Source: DATHTC01 sp963746805
GTDB taxonomy: Bacteria > Actinomycetota > Thermoleophilia > Gaiellales > Gaiellaceae
NCBI GenBank assembly: GCA_963746805.1
Contig: CAVVCQ010000008.1
Location: 930,001 to 994,000, forward strand
DNA: 64,000 bases
Direction: 5' to 3'
This document shows, piece by piece, positions 41,717 through 50,644 of the stretch. The notes beneath the pieces are model-generated. The model was not told the origin of the DNA. It did not search any database and saw only the letters and a list, made by a program, of their open reading frames with translations. Position numbers and translations under genes: made by a program. How positions within the stretch are numbered: position 1 is the stretch's first letter; every line of letters starts with the position of its first letter.

Positions 41717-42378
41717 GGCGCCACCAGCTCGTCGAGCGTCGCGCCGAGGCCGGTGAGCCCGGGCAGCTCCCTCGTGGGCCGGGCGGTGGCGTTCGCCCGC
41801 TCGCCGAGGCGGTTGATCCACACGCTCGCGAGGCCCAGCTCGTTCGCGACCGCGATGTCGTGGAAGAGACTCTGCGCGACGTGCACGTGCCGCGACGGCT
41901 CCGCGCCGCTGTCGGCGTAGAAGCGCTCCCAGTGACCGTGCTCCGGCTTGTACGAGCCCACCTCCTCGGCCACGATCGAGTGGTCGAAGGGGACGCCGAT
42001 CGACTCCAGCGACGCGTCGAGGAGCGCTCGGTCGGTGTTCGAGAGGATGCAGAGCCGCCAGCCGCGCCTTCGCGCGTCCTCGAGCGCGGCCGCGACATCC
42101 GGGAACACCGGCCACCCCGGCAGGGAGCGCGGAAGCTCCTGCGCGCGCGCCCACGGGAGATCGACGCCGTGCTCGTCGGCGATCCGGGTCGCCACCGTCG
42201 CGAGCACGTCGGCGTACGACCGGTATTGCTCTGCCTCCACCTGCGGCTCCAGCTCGTGGTACCGCACCAGCAGGGCGCCCGGGTCGGCGTCGGGCAGCAA
42301 CCGTGCGAGCGCACCGCGAATGCCTGCGTTCCAGTCCACGAGGGTGCCGTAGCAGTCGAACGTCGCCCACCGATCCAC
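41713..42378 (-). CDS. HAD hydrolase, haloacid dehalogenase type II-like
   Basis: 221 residues. Motif I is ATFDCYGTLVDWN with the nucleophile Asp; motif II ILSNTDRALLDAS; motif III/IV KPEHGHWERFYADSG and SLFHDIAVANELGLASVWINR. The layout is that of L-2-haloacid dehalogenase-like proteins, though many members are phosphatases. GTG at 42378 has TAGTCT 7 bases upstream, so it may have its own leaderless promoter within the run. Confidence 0.87.
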   Translation of the reverse strand: MDRWATFDCYGTLVDWNAGIRGALARLLPDADPGALLVRYHELEPQVEAEQYRSYADVLATVATRIADEHGVDLPWARAQELPRSLPGWPVFPDVAAALEDARRRGWRLCILSNTDRALLDASLESIGVPFDHSIVAEEVGSYKPEHGHWERFYADSGAEPSRHVHVAQSLFHDIAVANELGLASVWINRLGERANATARPTRELPGLTGLGATLDELVAP

Positions 42379-42409
42379 GCGCGTGAGACTAGCTCCGGGC
42401 GGGCGCCCG

Positions 42410-42955
42410 TCAGGGGCGGGTAGCCGGCGTGTACGCGAGCAGCTCGTGCCCGTGGTCGCGGAGCCAGCGTCGCTCCTCGCGGTAGCCGGGCCGCGCACGC
42501 TCGACGATCTGCCAGAACCCGCGCGAGTGGTCCGGCACGACCAGATGGCAGAGCTCGTGCACGGCGACGTACTCGAGCACCGGGTGCGGGGCGAGCACGA
42601 GGCGCCAGTTGAACGAGAGCGTCCCGGTCCGGGAGCACGAGCCCCAGCGGGTGCGCTGGTCGGCGATGCGGATGCGCGCATAGCGGACGCCGAGCCGGGC
42701 CGCCTCGCGCTCGCAGGCCACCGTCAGCAGCGCCCGCGCCTCGCGCCGCCCGGCCGCCTCCGACACCTCGCGGAGGACGAGCCGCGGTGCGAGCCGCTCG
42801 AGCTGCCGCTCGATCCAGCCCCGGTGCTCGCGCAGCAGGCGCTCGACCGTGCCGCGGGGCGCGCGCGGCGGGACCACGACCTCGACGCGCCGGTCGGGAT
42901 GGACGACGACACGCGGACGCCGGACGCGCCCGGAGACGCGGACCACGGCCTCCAT
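42410..42955 (-). CDS. YgjP-like metallopeptidase (DUF45)
   Basis: 181 residues. The zinc site is YVAVHELCHLVVPDHSRGFW (HExxH as HELCH, third His downstream). The segment DQRTRWGSCSRTGTLSFNWRLVLAP is diagnostic for the family. It is an intracellular minigluzincin of unknown substrate. ATG at 42955 follows fabF by 12 bp; TAGCGT overlaps the fabF stop. Confidence 0.88.
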   Translation of the reverse strand: MEAVVRVSGRVRRPRVVVHPDRRVEVVVPPRAPRGTVERLLREHRGWIERQLERLAPRLVLREVSEAAGRREARALLTVACEREAARLGVRYARIRIADQRTRWGSCSRTGTLSFNWRLVLAPHPVLEYVAVHELCHLVVPDHSRGFWQIVERARPGYREERRWLRDHGHELLAYTPATRP

Positions 42956-42967
42956 GCCGGGAAGACG

Positions 42968-44224
42968 CTAGTCCTCGTACCGGCTGAGCACGATGCAGGC
43001 GTTGTGCCCGCCGAAGCCGAACGAGTTCGACACCGCGACGCGGAGATCCGGGGCGTCGCGCGCCTCGTTCGGGATGTAGTCGAGATCGCACGCCGGATCC
43101 GGGTCCTCGTAGTTGATCGTCGGCGGCAGCTTCCCATGCTTGACCGCGAGCGTCGTGAAGATCGCCTCGACCGCCCCGGCGGCGCCGAGGCAGTGCCCGG
43201 TCGAGCCCTTCGTGGACGAGATCGGCGTCTCCCGCGCATGCTCCTCGCCGACCGCCAGCTTGATCACCCGCGTCTCGCTCGCATCTCCGAGCGGCGTCGA
43301 GGTGCCGTGCGCGTTGATGTACCCGACCTCGGTCGGGTCGATCCCGGCGTCGCGGAACGCCATCGTCATCGCGCGCGCCGGGTTCGTCCCGTCCGGGTCC
43401 GGCTCGGTGATGTGGTTCGCGTCCGACGAGACGCCGTAACCGAGCAGCTCGGCGTAGATCGACGCGCCTCGCGCTTTCGCGTGCTCGAGCTCCTCGAGGA
43501 CGACGACCGCGCCGGCCTCTCCCATGACGAAGCCGTCACGCCCGGAGTCGAACGGCCGGGACGCGGCCTTCGGGTCGTCGTTCCGCCGCGAGAGCGCGCG
43601 CATCGAGGAGAAGCCGGCGATCCCGACCCGCGTCACCGGCGCCTCGGTGCCGCCCGCGAACATCACGTCCGCGCGGCCGAGCCGGATCGCGTCGAGGCTC
43701 TCCCCGATGGCCATGTTCGACGCTGCGCACGCCGTGCACTGCGAGGAGAGCGGGCCGCGCGTGCCGAGCTCCATCGAGACCCAGCCGGCGCCCATGTTCG
43801 GGATGATCGCCGTGATCGAGAACGGGTTCACGCGGTCGGGCCCGCGCGTGAGCAGCGAGTCGTAGCAGTCCTGGAACGACTTGAGGCCGCCGATGCCGGT
43901 CGCGATCGAGGCGCCGACGCGGTCCGGCTCCTTCGCGATGTCGACGCCCGAGTCGGCCTCGGCCTGCCGGGCCGCGGCGATGATCATCTGCGCGAAGCGG
44001 TCCATGCGCCGAGCCTGCTTGTGCTCGGCCCACTGCGTCGGGTCGAAGTCCTTCACCTCACACGCGAAGTGCACGTTGTACTCGGCGGAGTCGAACTGCG
44101 TGATCGGGCCTGCACCGGAGTCGCCGGCGAGGAGGCTCTCCCACGTCGTCTGGACGTCGTTGCCGAGGGGGGTGACCGCGCCCATCCCCGTGATGACGAC
44201 TCGTCTGCGCCCGTTGCTGCTCAT
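42968..44224 (-). CDS. fabF: 3-oxoacyl-ACP synthase II
   Basis: 418 residues of the thiolase fold, elongating acyl-ACP with malonyl-ACP. The catalytic Cys is in SSQCTACAASNMAIGESLD; the two His are in NAHGTSTPLGD and GSTGHCLGAAG. N-terminus RRVVITGMGAVTPLGND is typical. ATG at 44224 directly abuts the fabG stop, so there is no acpP between them, unlike the common fabG-acpP-fabF order. Confidence 0.96.
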   Translation of the reverse strand: MSSNGRRRVVITGMGAVTPLGNDVQTTWESLLAGDSGAGPITQFDSAEYNVHFACEVKDFDPTQWAEHKQARRMDRFAQMIIAAARQAEADSGVDIAKEPDRVGASIATGIGGLKSFQDCYDSLLTRGPDRVNPFSITAIIPNMGAGWVSMELGTRGPLSSQCTACAASNMAIGESLDAIRLGRADVMFAGGTEAPVTRVGIAGFSSMRALSRRNDDPKAASRPFDSGRDGFVMGEAGAVVVLEELEHAKARGASIYAELLGYGVSSDANHITEPDPDGTNPARAMTMAFRDAGIDPTEVGYINAHGTSTPLGDASETRVIKLAVGEEHARETPISSTKGSTGHCLGAAGAVEAIFTTLAVKHGKLPPTINYEDPDPACDLDYIPNEARDAPDLRVAVSNSFGFGGHNACIVLSRYED

Positions 44225-44950
44225 CTACATCCCAAGTCCGCCGTCGACGAGAAGTACCTCGCCCGTGATGAACGCGGCCTCGTCGGAGCAGAGGAAGCGT
44301 ACCGCCCCGGCCACGTCCTCCGGATCACCCAGGCGGCCGAGCGGCGTGTTGGCGAGCATCGCCTGCTGCAGCTCCTCGGGCAGAACGGTCGTGAGCTGGG
44401 TCGTGACGTAGCCGGGCGCGACGACGTTCGCGCGCACTCCACGCGGCCCGAGCTCGCGGGCGAGCGCCTTCGTGAAGCCGATGATCCCGGCCTTCGAGGC
44501 CGAGTAGTTCGTCTGGCCCGGGTTGCCGTGGAGGCCGACGATCGACGACACGTTCACGATCGCGCCGCCGCGCCGCTTCATCATCGGCCGGGCAACGGCG
44601 CGGCAGGTGTAGAAGACCGAGGAGAGGTTCGTCTCGAGGACGGTGCGCCAGTCGTCGTCCGGCATCCGCGCGATCAGGCCGTCGCGCGTGACGCCGGCGT
44701 TGTTGACGAGGATGTCGACGTCGCCGGCCTCCTCGACCAGGCGCCGCGCCTCATCGGCGTCCGAGACGTCGGCCTGAACGGCTCGGCCGCCGAGCTCGCC
44801 CGCGAGCGCCTCCGCCTCCTCGGCGCCGCTCCGGTAGCCGAGGACGACGGTCGCTCCGGCCTCGGCGAGCGACTGTGCGACGGCGCGACCGATCCCCTTC
44901 GAGGCGCCGGTGACGAGCGCGGACTTGCCCTCCAATGACGCGAAGGGCAT
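44225..44950 (-). CDS. fabG: 3-oxoacyl-ACP reductase
   Basis: 241 residues of the SDR family; NADPH-dependent reduction of 3-oxoacyl-ACP. Motifs: SALVTGASKGIGRAVAQSLAEAG, NNAGVTRDGLIARM, VNVSSIVG and the catalytic YSASKAGIIGFTKALARE. ATG at 44950 overlaps the fabD stop. Confidence 0.96.
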   Translation of the reverse strand: MPFASLEGKSALVTGASKGIGRAVAQSLAEAGATVVLGYRSGAEEAEALAGELGGRAVQADVSDADEARRLVEEAGDVDILVNNAGVTRDGLIARMPDDDWRTVLETNLSSVFYTCRAVARPMMKRRGGAIVNVSSIVGLHGNPGQTNYSASKAGIIGFTKALARELGPRGVRANVVAPGYVTTQLTTVLPEELQQAMLANTPLGRLGDPEDVAGAVRFLCSDEAAFITGEVLLVDGGLGM

Positions 44951-45879
44951 CAGGTCGCTGCTGCGAGCTCGGACTCGAGCTTCTCGAGCGAGGCGAGGTC
45001 GTTCACGGAGAACGTGTTGACGCTGCGGTCGATCCGTCGCACGAGCCCCGAGAGCACGTTGCCGGGGCCGACCTCGACGAACGTCCGCACCCCGGAGCCG
45101 ACGAGCTCGCGGGTCGCGTGCGTGAAGCGGACCGGTGCGGTGAGCTGGTCGACCAGCAGCGTGCCCAGCCGGTGCGCCGGCTCGAGCCGCGCCGACACGG
45201 TCGACATGAACGCCGCCTTCGGCTCGGTGAAGCGGACGCGCTCGACGGCCGGCTTCAGCCGCTCCGCGGCGCGCGCCACGAGCGGGGAGTGGAACGCCCC
45301 GGACACCTTGAGCTGGATCGCGCGCTTGGCGCCGGCGAGCGAGGCCTGCTCGATGCACTCCTGCACCGCCTCGAGCGCGCCCGACACGACGATCTGGCCC
45401 GGGCAGTTGTAGTTCGCCGGCCAGACGCCGAGGATCTTGCGGCACAGCGTCTCGACGATCTCGTCGTCGAGGCCGAGGATCGCGGCCATCGAGCCGGGAT
45501 GCTGGCGCGCGGCCTCGGCCATCGCGAGTCCGCGCTCGGTGACGAGCGCGATCGCCTCCTCGTCCGTCATCGCCTCGGCCGCCGCAAGCGCCGAGAACTC
45601 GCCGACCGAGTGGCCGACGACGTAGTCCGCCGCGATCCCGCGCGCCCTCAGCGCCGCGAGGATCGCGAGGCTGGTGGCGACCAGGGCGGGCTGCTGCACC
45701 TCGGTGCCGACGAGGTCCTCGAGCGGCGACTCGAAGCAGAGCTTCTTCAGGTCCATCCCGGACGCCACGCTGCCGCGGTCGTACACGGCCATGGCCTCCG
45801 GCACTGCCTCGGCGATGTCACGTCCCATCCCGACCTCGAGCGACCCCTGGCCGGGGAAGCAGAACGCGATCTTCGTCAC
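44950..45879 (-). CDS. fabD: malonyl-CoA:ACP transacylase
   Basis: 309 residues. It loads malonate onto ACP. The GQGS motif is in CFPGQGSLEVGMG, the active Ser in VVGHSVGEFSALAAAEAM, and the late His in LVDQLTAPVRFTHATREL-GxxxFVEVGPG. GTG at 45879 overlaps the fabH stop as GTGA. Confidence 0.96.
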   Translation of the reverse strand: MTKIAFCFPGQGSLEVGMGRDIAEAVPEAMAVYDRGSVASGMDLKKLCFESPLEDLVGTEVQQPALVATSLAILAALRARGIAADYVVGHSVGEFSALAAAEAMTDEEAIALVTERGLAMAEAARQHPGSMAAILGLDDEIVETLCRKILGVWPANYNCPGQIVVSGALEAVQECIEQASLAGAKRAIQLKVSGAFHSPLVARAAERLKPAVERVRFTEPKAAFMSTVSARLEPAHRLGTLLVDQLTAPVRFTHATRELVGSGVRTFVEVGPGNVLSGLVRRIDRSVNTFSVNDLASLEKLESELAAAT

Positions 45880-46868
45880 ACCATCTCCTCTGTCCACTCG
45901 ATCAGCGCCGAGCCCCACGTGAGCCCCGCGCCCATCCCTGTCATCAACACGATCTCCCCCGGCTTGAGACGCCCGTCGGCAGCCGCATCGGCCAGCGCGA
46001 GGGGGATCGACCCGGACGAGGTGTTTCCGTAACGATCCACATTAACCACCACGCGATCTTCCCGTACCCCGAGTTTGCGAACAGCGTGGTCGATGATCCG
46101 GACGTTCGCCTGGTGCGGCACGTACACATCGACGTCGTCGATCGTGAGCCCGCACTGCTCGAGCAGCTTCTCGGCGGACGTGACCAGGACGCGCGTGGCG
46201 AACTTGAAGACCTCGCGGCCGTTCATCTTCACGAAGGAGTCGGGGTCCTCGAACCGCCGCGACCCGCTGCCGGGGAGCCACAGGTGCTCGCCGCCGCCCC
46301 CGTCCGCGCCGAGCTCGAACCCGAGGAAGCCGCCGCGGTCGACGCGCTCGAGGACGACGGCGCCGGCGCCGTCCCCGAAGAGGACGAGCGTCGAGCGGTC
46401 GGTCCAGTCGAGGATCTTCGAGAGCACGTCGCCCCCGACGACGAGCGCGCGATCGGCGAGGCCGCCGGCGAGCATCCCGTAGGCCTGCGCCACCGCGTAC
46501 ATGAAGCCGGTGCAGCCGGCGAGGAGGTCGTAGGCGGCCGCGTCGTCCGCGCCGAGGGCGTCCGCGAGGAGCGCCGACGTCGTGGGGAACATCATGTCCG
46601 GGGTCACCGTCGCCACGATCACGAGGTCGAGGTCCTTCGGCTCGACCCCTGCCTGGGCGAGCGCGTCACGCGCGGCGGGGAGCGCGAGGTCGGACATCGC
46701 CTGGTCCTCCGACGCGAACCGCCGCTCCTTGATCCCGGTGCGCTCGGTGATCCACTCGTCGGAGGTGTCGACGAGCCCGGCGAGGTCCGCGTTCGTCATC
46801 ACGCGGTCGGGGACGTAGCACCCGAGCCCGGTGATCGAGATGGGACGGCCGTTGGCGGAGCCGATCAC
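45876..46868 (-). CDS. fabH: 3-oxoacyl-ACP synthase III
   Basis: 330 residues. It starts chains by joining acetyl- or branched acyl-CoA to malonyl-ACP. The catalytic Cys is in DLLAGCTGFMYAVAQA, His in YVPHQANVRIIDHAV and Asn in VDRYGNTSSGSIPLAL. GTG at 46868 overlaps the fabZ stop. Confidence 0.96.
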   Translation of the reverse strand: MIGSANGRPISITGLGCYVPDRVMTNADLAGLVDTSDEWITERTGIKERRFASEDQAMSDLALPAARDALAQAGVEPKDLDLVIVATVTPDMMFPTTSALLADALGADDAAAYDLLAGCTGFMYAVAQAYGMLAGGLADRALVVGGDVLSKILDWTDRSTLVLFGDGAGAVVLERVDRGGFLGFELGADGGGGEHLWLPGSGSRRFEDPDSFVKMNGREVFKFATRVLVTSAEKLLEQCGLTIDDVDVYVPHQANVRIIDHAVRKLGVREDRVVVNVDRYGNTSSGSIPLALADAAADGRLKPGEIVLMTGMGAGLTWGSALIEWTEEMV

Positions 46869-47299
46869 GTCGGCGCGTCCCCCACCGCGAAGGTCAGCGT
46901 CCCGCGCACGGCGAGCTCGCCGTCGACGGTCGCGCGCGCCTTGCCGCGGCCGACGGGCCCGCGCACCGTCTCGAGCACACATTCGAGCCGCAGCTCGTCC
47001 CCGGGCCGCACGATGCGCTTGAAGCGGACGTCGTCGATGCCGGCGAACAGCGCGAGCCGGCCGCGGTTCTCCTCCTGGCTGAGGACGGCGACCGCGCCGG
47101 TCTGCGCGAGCGCCTCGACCATCAGCACGCCCGGCATGATCGGGTTGCCCGGGAAGTGGCCGGCGCAGTTCTCCTCGGTCACGCGCTTCAGCGCCACGAC
47201 GCGCGCGCCGGGCTCGAGCTCGAGCACCTCGTCGAGGAGGAGCATCGGCGGGCGGTGAGGCAGGATCGCCTCGATCTCCTCGCGACCGAGCGGCGTCAT
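46865..47299 (-). CDS. fabZ: 3-hydroxyacyl-ACP dehydratase
   Basis: 144 residues, hotdog fold. The catalytic His is in CAGHFPGNPIMPGVLMVEALAQTGAV with the Glu shortly after; ILPHRPPMLLLDEVLELEPG marks the N-terminus. ATG at 47299 overlaps the sigma gene stop as TAATG. Confidence 0.95.
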   Translation of the reverse strand: MTPLGREEIEAILPHRPPMLLLDEVLELEPGARVVALKRVTEENCAGHFPGNPIMPGVLMVEALAQTGAVAVLSQEENRGRLALFAGIDDVRFKRIVRPGDELRLECVLETVRGPVGRGKARATVDGELAVRGTLTFAVGDAPT

Positions 47300-47919
47300 T
47301 ACGCGACCGCGTGCTCGACGGGCTCGAGGCGCGTGCGCAGCCGGGCGCGGGCGCGATGGGCGTAGCACTTCGCCGTGCCGACGGGCATGCCCTCGGCGGT
47401 GGAGATCTCGTCGAACGAGAGCTCGAGCGCGTCCTTCAGCACGACCACCATCGCCTGCCGGTCCGGGAGCTCACGCAGGTGGCTGCAGAGCTCGCGGCGG
47501 AGCTCCGACAGCTGCGCGGCGCGAGCCGGGTCGCCGGTCGTCGCCGCGCGCTCGTCCTCGACGAGCGGCTCCCAGGGCCGTGCGCGGCGGCGGGCGGCGA
47601 CGTCGCGGCACGCGTTCACGACGAGCCGGTGCAGCCAGGTCGAGAAGCGCGCCTCGCCGCGGAACTGGCGGATCCGGACGCAGAGCTTTGCGAGCGCCTC
47701 CTGCGCCGCGTCGCGGGCGTCCTCGGGGTCGTCGAGAAGGTGTCGCGCGAGCCGCTCGACCTTCGGGCCGTGGCGCGCGCACAGCTCGGCCAACGCCGCA
47801 GCGTCTCCGTCCTTCGCCCTCCGAATCACGATCGGCTCGCTCAGTCTCCCGTAGTCCAACGGCCGGTCCGGCCGTAGCGGCTGCTCGATTGGACGGCGAC
47901 GGCGGACAGGCGGTTGCAC
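47299..47919 (-). CDS. sigma-70 family (ECF-like) sigma factor heading the fab operon
   Basis: 206 residues. Region 2: DGDAAALAELCARHGPKVERLARHLLDDPEDARDAAQEALAKL and FRGEARFSTWLHRLVVNACRD. Region 4: LRELPDRQAMVVVLKDALELSFDEISTAEGMPVGTAKCYAHRARARLR. No anti-sigma gene is adjacent. Its stop overlaps the fabZ start, so it is co-translated with type II fatty-acid synthesis. GTG at 47919 is supported by TAGACT 6 bases upstream. Target promoters unknown. Confidence 0.87.
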   Translation of the reverse strand: MQPPVRRRRPIEQPLRPDRPLDYGRLSEPIVIRRAKDGDAAALAELCARHGPKVERLARHLLDDPEDARDAAQEALAKLCVRIRQFRGEARFSTWLHRLVVNACRDVAARRRARPWEPLVEDERAATTGDPARAAQLSELRRELCSHLRELPDRQAMVVVLKDALELSFDEISTAEGMPVGTAKCYAHRARARLRTRLEPVEHAVA

Positions 47920-47924
47920 GGGAC

Positions 47925-47931
47925 TAGTCTA
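47925..47931. promoter_or_regulatory. overlapping divergent -10 boxes, sigma gene/birA
   Basis: TAGTCT (plus, 47925-47930) faces birA with 8 bases to its GTG. TAGACT (minus strand, plus coordinates 47926-47931) faces the sigma gene with 6 bases. They share five bases. The start codons are 19 bp apart. Confidence 0.5.
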
Positions 47932-47938
47932 GGGGCGG

Positions 47939-48499
47939 GTGGACGACCTCACGCCGGAGGCGGTGCTGCCGCGGCTGCGCGGCCGCTTCGGCCGGCCGTA
48001 CCGGTTCGAGCAGAGCTGCGCGTCGACGCAGCGGCTCCTCGACGGGCGGCCGGAAGGCGCCGTCGCGGCAACGGACCACCAGTCCGAGGGACGTGGTCGC
48101 CACGGCCGCACCTGGGAGGCGCCGCCCGGGTCGTCGCTGCTGTTCTCGCTCGTGCTGGAGCCCGCCGTCACGCCCGAGCGGCTGGCCGAGCTCACGCCGC
48201 TCGCGGGCCGGGCCGTGGCAGAGGCCGTCGCCGCGCTGACCGGGCTCGCCACCACCGTGAAGGATCCGAACGACGTGCTGGTCGAGGGCCGGAAGCTGGC
48301 CGGCATCCTCGGCGAGGCGGCCGACGGGCGCGTCGTCCTGGGGATCGGGGTCAACCTGCACCAGCAGGCCGAGGAGCTGCCGGAGCGGCCGGTCTTCCCG
48401 GCAACCTCGCTCGCGCTCGAGGGCGCCGTGGTCGCCCGCGCCGACCTGCTCGCGGAGATCCTGGTGCGGCTCGAATCGGCCTACGACGCGTGGCGCTAG
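47939..48499 (+). CDS. birA: biotin-protein ligase, short form
   Basis: 186 residues, catalytic domain only, without the DNA-binding domain of E. coli BirA or the usual C-terminal SH3-like domain. The biotinyl-AMP loop is SEGRGRHGRTWEAPPGSSLLFSLVL; TTVKDPNDVLVEGRKLAGILGEA is the KWPND-type motif. It should biotinylate AccB and related proteins, which fits the nearby accA/accD. GTG at 47939. Stop abuts the convergent amidase stop. Confidence 0.9.
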   Translation: MDDLTPEAVLPRLRGRFGRPYRFEQSCASTQRLLDGRPEGAVAATDHQSEGRGRHGRTWEAPPGSSLLFSLVLEPAVTPERLAELTPLAGRAVAEAVAALTGLATTVKDPNDVLVEGRKLAGILGEAADGRVVLGIGVNLHQQAEELPERPVFPATSLALEGAVVARADLLAEILVRLESAYDAWR

Positions 48500-50579
48500 T
48501 CACCCGGCGCGCAGGACGCGGCTCTTGTTCCCGGCCGGGTCGTAGGCGACCGCGCGAACGTTCGTCGCAGCAGTCGACAGGACGACGATCCCCGGCCCCG
48601 TCTTCCGCACGACCCGGCGCGTCCCGTCGGCGACGACCACGACCTCCGCGGCCTCGCTCAGCCGGATCCGGAGCCGCGGCGAACGCGACAGGAGCCGGAG
48701 CGTGGGCTCCCTCGTGTCGACCGCGAAGACGGTCGCCTGCGTCACCGGCCCGATCACGTCCGTCACGGTGAGCTCCGCCCGGTAGAGCCCGTCCGGCGGC
48801 CGGCCGATGCGCTTCTTCCCGTCCCAGGCGAGCGTCTGCGGCCCGGGCCCGAGCAGCGTCGGCGTCGTCGGCGTCGCGATCCACTTCCCGTCGCGCAGGA
48901 TGCGGAGTTGCACGGTCGCCGGCTGCGCGAGCGCGAAGGTGAAGGAGAGCGCGTCGGCGCGGCCGTCGGCATTCGGCGAGATCGCCGTGCGCGAGGCGGC
49001 GAACGCAGACAGGGTGCGGCTGACGAGCACGCTGACGCGGCCGGTCGCGGTGCGGCCGGTCGTTCCCGTCGCCGACACCACCAGCGTGTAGGCGCCGTCA
49101 GGAACGTTCTCGGCCGTCAGCGAGAACGACTGCTCGCCGGCGGCACGCGGCTCGGAGAAGAGCGTCGCGACGGTCGCGCCCCCCGGATCGACCAGCGTCG
49201 TCGTCACCGTCGCGGGCGCGCCGAGCGTGTACGTGATCGTCGTCGTGTCGTCGATGCCGTCCCCGTTCGGCGTCACGGCGGTGGGTTCGGCACGCACGCG
49301 CGTCACGGCCAGCGCGGTCGCGCGGCCGAGGGTCCCGGTCGCAGCCCGCGCGCCCGAGGTGGCGATCGTCCACGCGTACGAGCCGGGTACGACGGCGGTC
49401 GCGTCCCACGTCCAGTCCACGGCCTGGCTCGTCCCCGTCCCGGTCGCGAGCGTCTTGCCGGTGGCGTCGGTCACGGTGACCGTCCACGGCGGCGGCCGCC
49501 GAGAGCCGGGCCGTGAAGCGCACCGCCGCGCCGATCGCGCCGCGCACCGCGGGCGCGTAGATCTTCGGCAGCCCCGTCGCGCCGACGTCGCGGGCGAGCG
49601 AGTCGAGCTGCGCGTACAGCCTGGCGCCGGGGCAGTCGGTGAAGCCGGTGTCGCGATGGCCGACGATCGAGCGCAGGAACACGGGCACGCCGCGCGGGAA
49701 CCGCGGGTTGCCGCCGGAGGCCCAGTTCAGCGTTGCGAGCGGGTCGACGTGGGCGACGTCGAGCCGCCACGCGAGGAGCTTCACGAGCGCAGCGCGCGCC
49801 GCGGCCGTGATCGTCGCGCTGCCGTACGTCCCGAGCACGGCGACGCCGACCGAACCGGTGTTGAACCCCTCCGCGTGTGCGCCGACGACGTTTCGCTCGA
49901 TCCCGCCGAACCGGCCCTCGAAGACCTGGCCGTACTTGTCGACGAGGAAGTTGTAGCCCAGGTCGTTCCACCCGTTCCCCTGTACGTGGTAGGTCTGGAT
50001 CCCGCGGACGATCGCCGCCGACTGCTCGCGTGTGTACCCGTTGGCGCCGGCCGTGTGGTGGACGACCGCGAACGACAGCGAGGTGGCGTAGGACGGCGCG
50101 GCGCGGCGGATCAGCTCGTTCGCCTTCCACTGTGTCCGCGTCACGATCGCCGGCGCGCCCGCCTGTGCGAGGGTCCGCGGCGGCTCGCCCTCGAGCGGGC
50201 TCCAGACGTACCAGGCGCGGACCCGCGTGACGCGGCCCCGAGTGCGCACCTCGAGCCGGTTCGACGCCCCGGTCCAGAACGGGCTGCCGAGCCGCCAGCC
50301 CGGCCGTGACCGCTCGAGGGCAGACCTGTCCGGGAGGTCTTCGGCCTCCGGCGCGGCAGGCCGCCAGGCGCTCCAGCGGCCCGAAACGGTGCGCGTGCGG
50401 AGCTCGACCGTGCCCGGCCCCTGCCAGTGGAGCCCGACGAGGTTGAAGGTCGACGGCGCGACCGCGAGCGAGCGCGCCGAGGCGTGCAGCGACACGTCGC
50501 GCGCGACGATCGACGGAAGGGCCGCGGCCGCCGACGACGGAAACGCGAGCACGGCCACGAGAGCGACGACGAGACGCAC
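48500..50579 (-). CDS. secreted PGRP-type amidase with FlgD-like repeats, frameshifted
   Basis: Corrected length about 692. A signal peptide (VRLVVALVAVLAFPSSAAA) is followed by a beta-rich region. The PGRP/amidase_2 domain (about 160-340) has VVHHTAGANGYTREQSAAIV, NDLGYNFLVDKYGQVFEGRFGG and SIVGHRDTGFTDCPG, so the zinc ligands are present. An extra base near 49492 breaks the frame; the rest (TVTDATGKTLATGTGTSQAVDWTWD, TAVTPNGDGIDDTTTITYTL, ISPNADGRADALSFTF) is a series of FlgD/Ig-like repeats. It probably cuts peptidoglycan stem peptides outside the cell. GTG at 50579. Confidence 0.87.
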
Positions 50580-50644
50580 GACAGAACCCTTCGGCAGGGT
50601 GCCTGGAGTACCCTTCAGGTGGCCAGGGACCACCTCCTGCCCTG

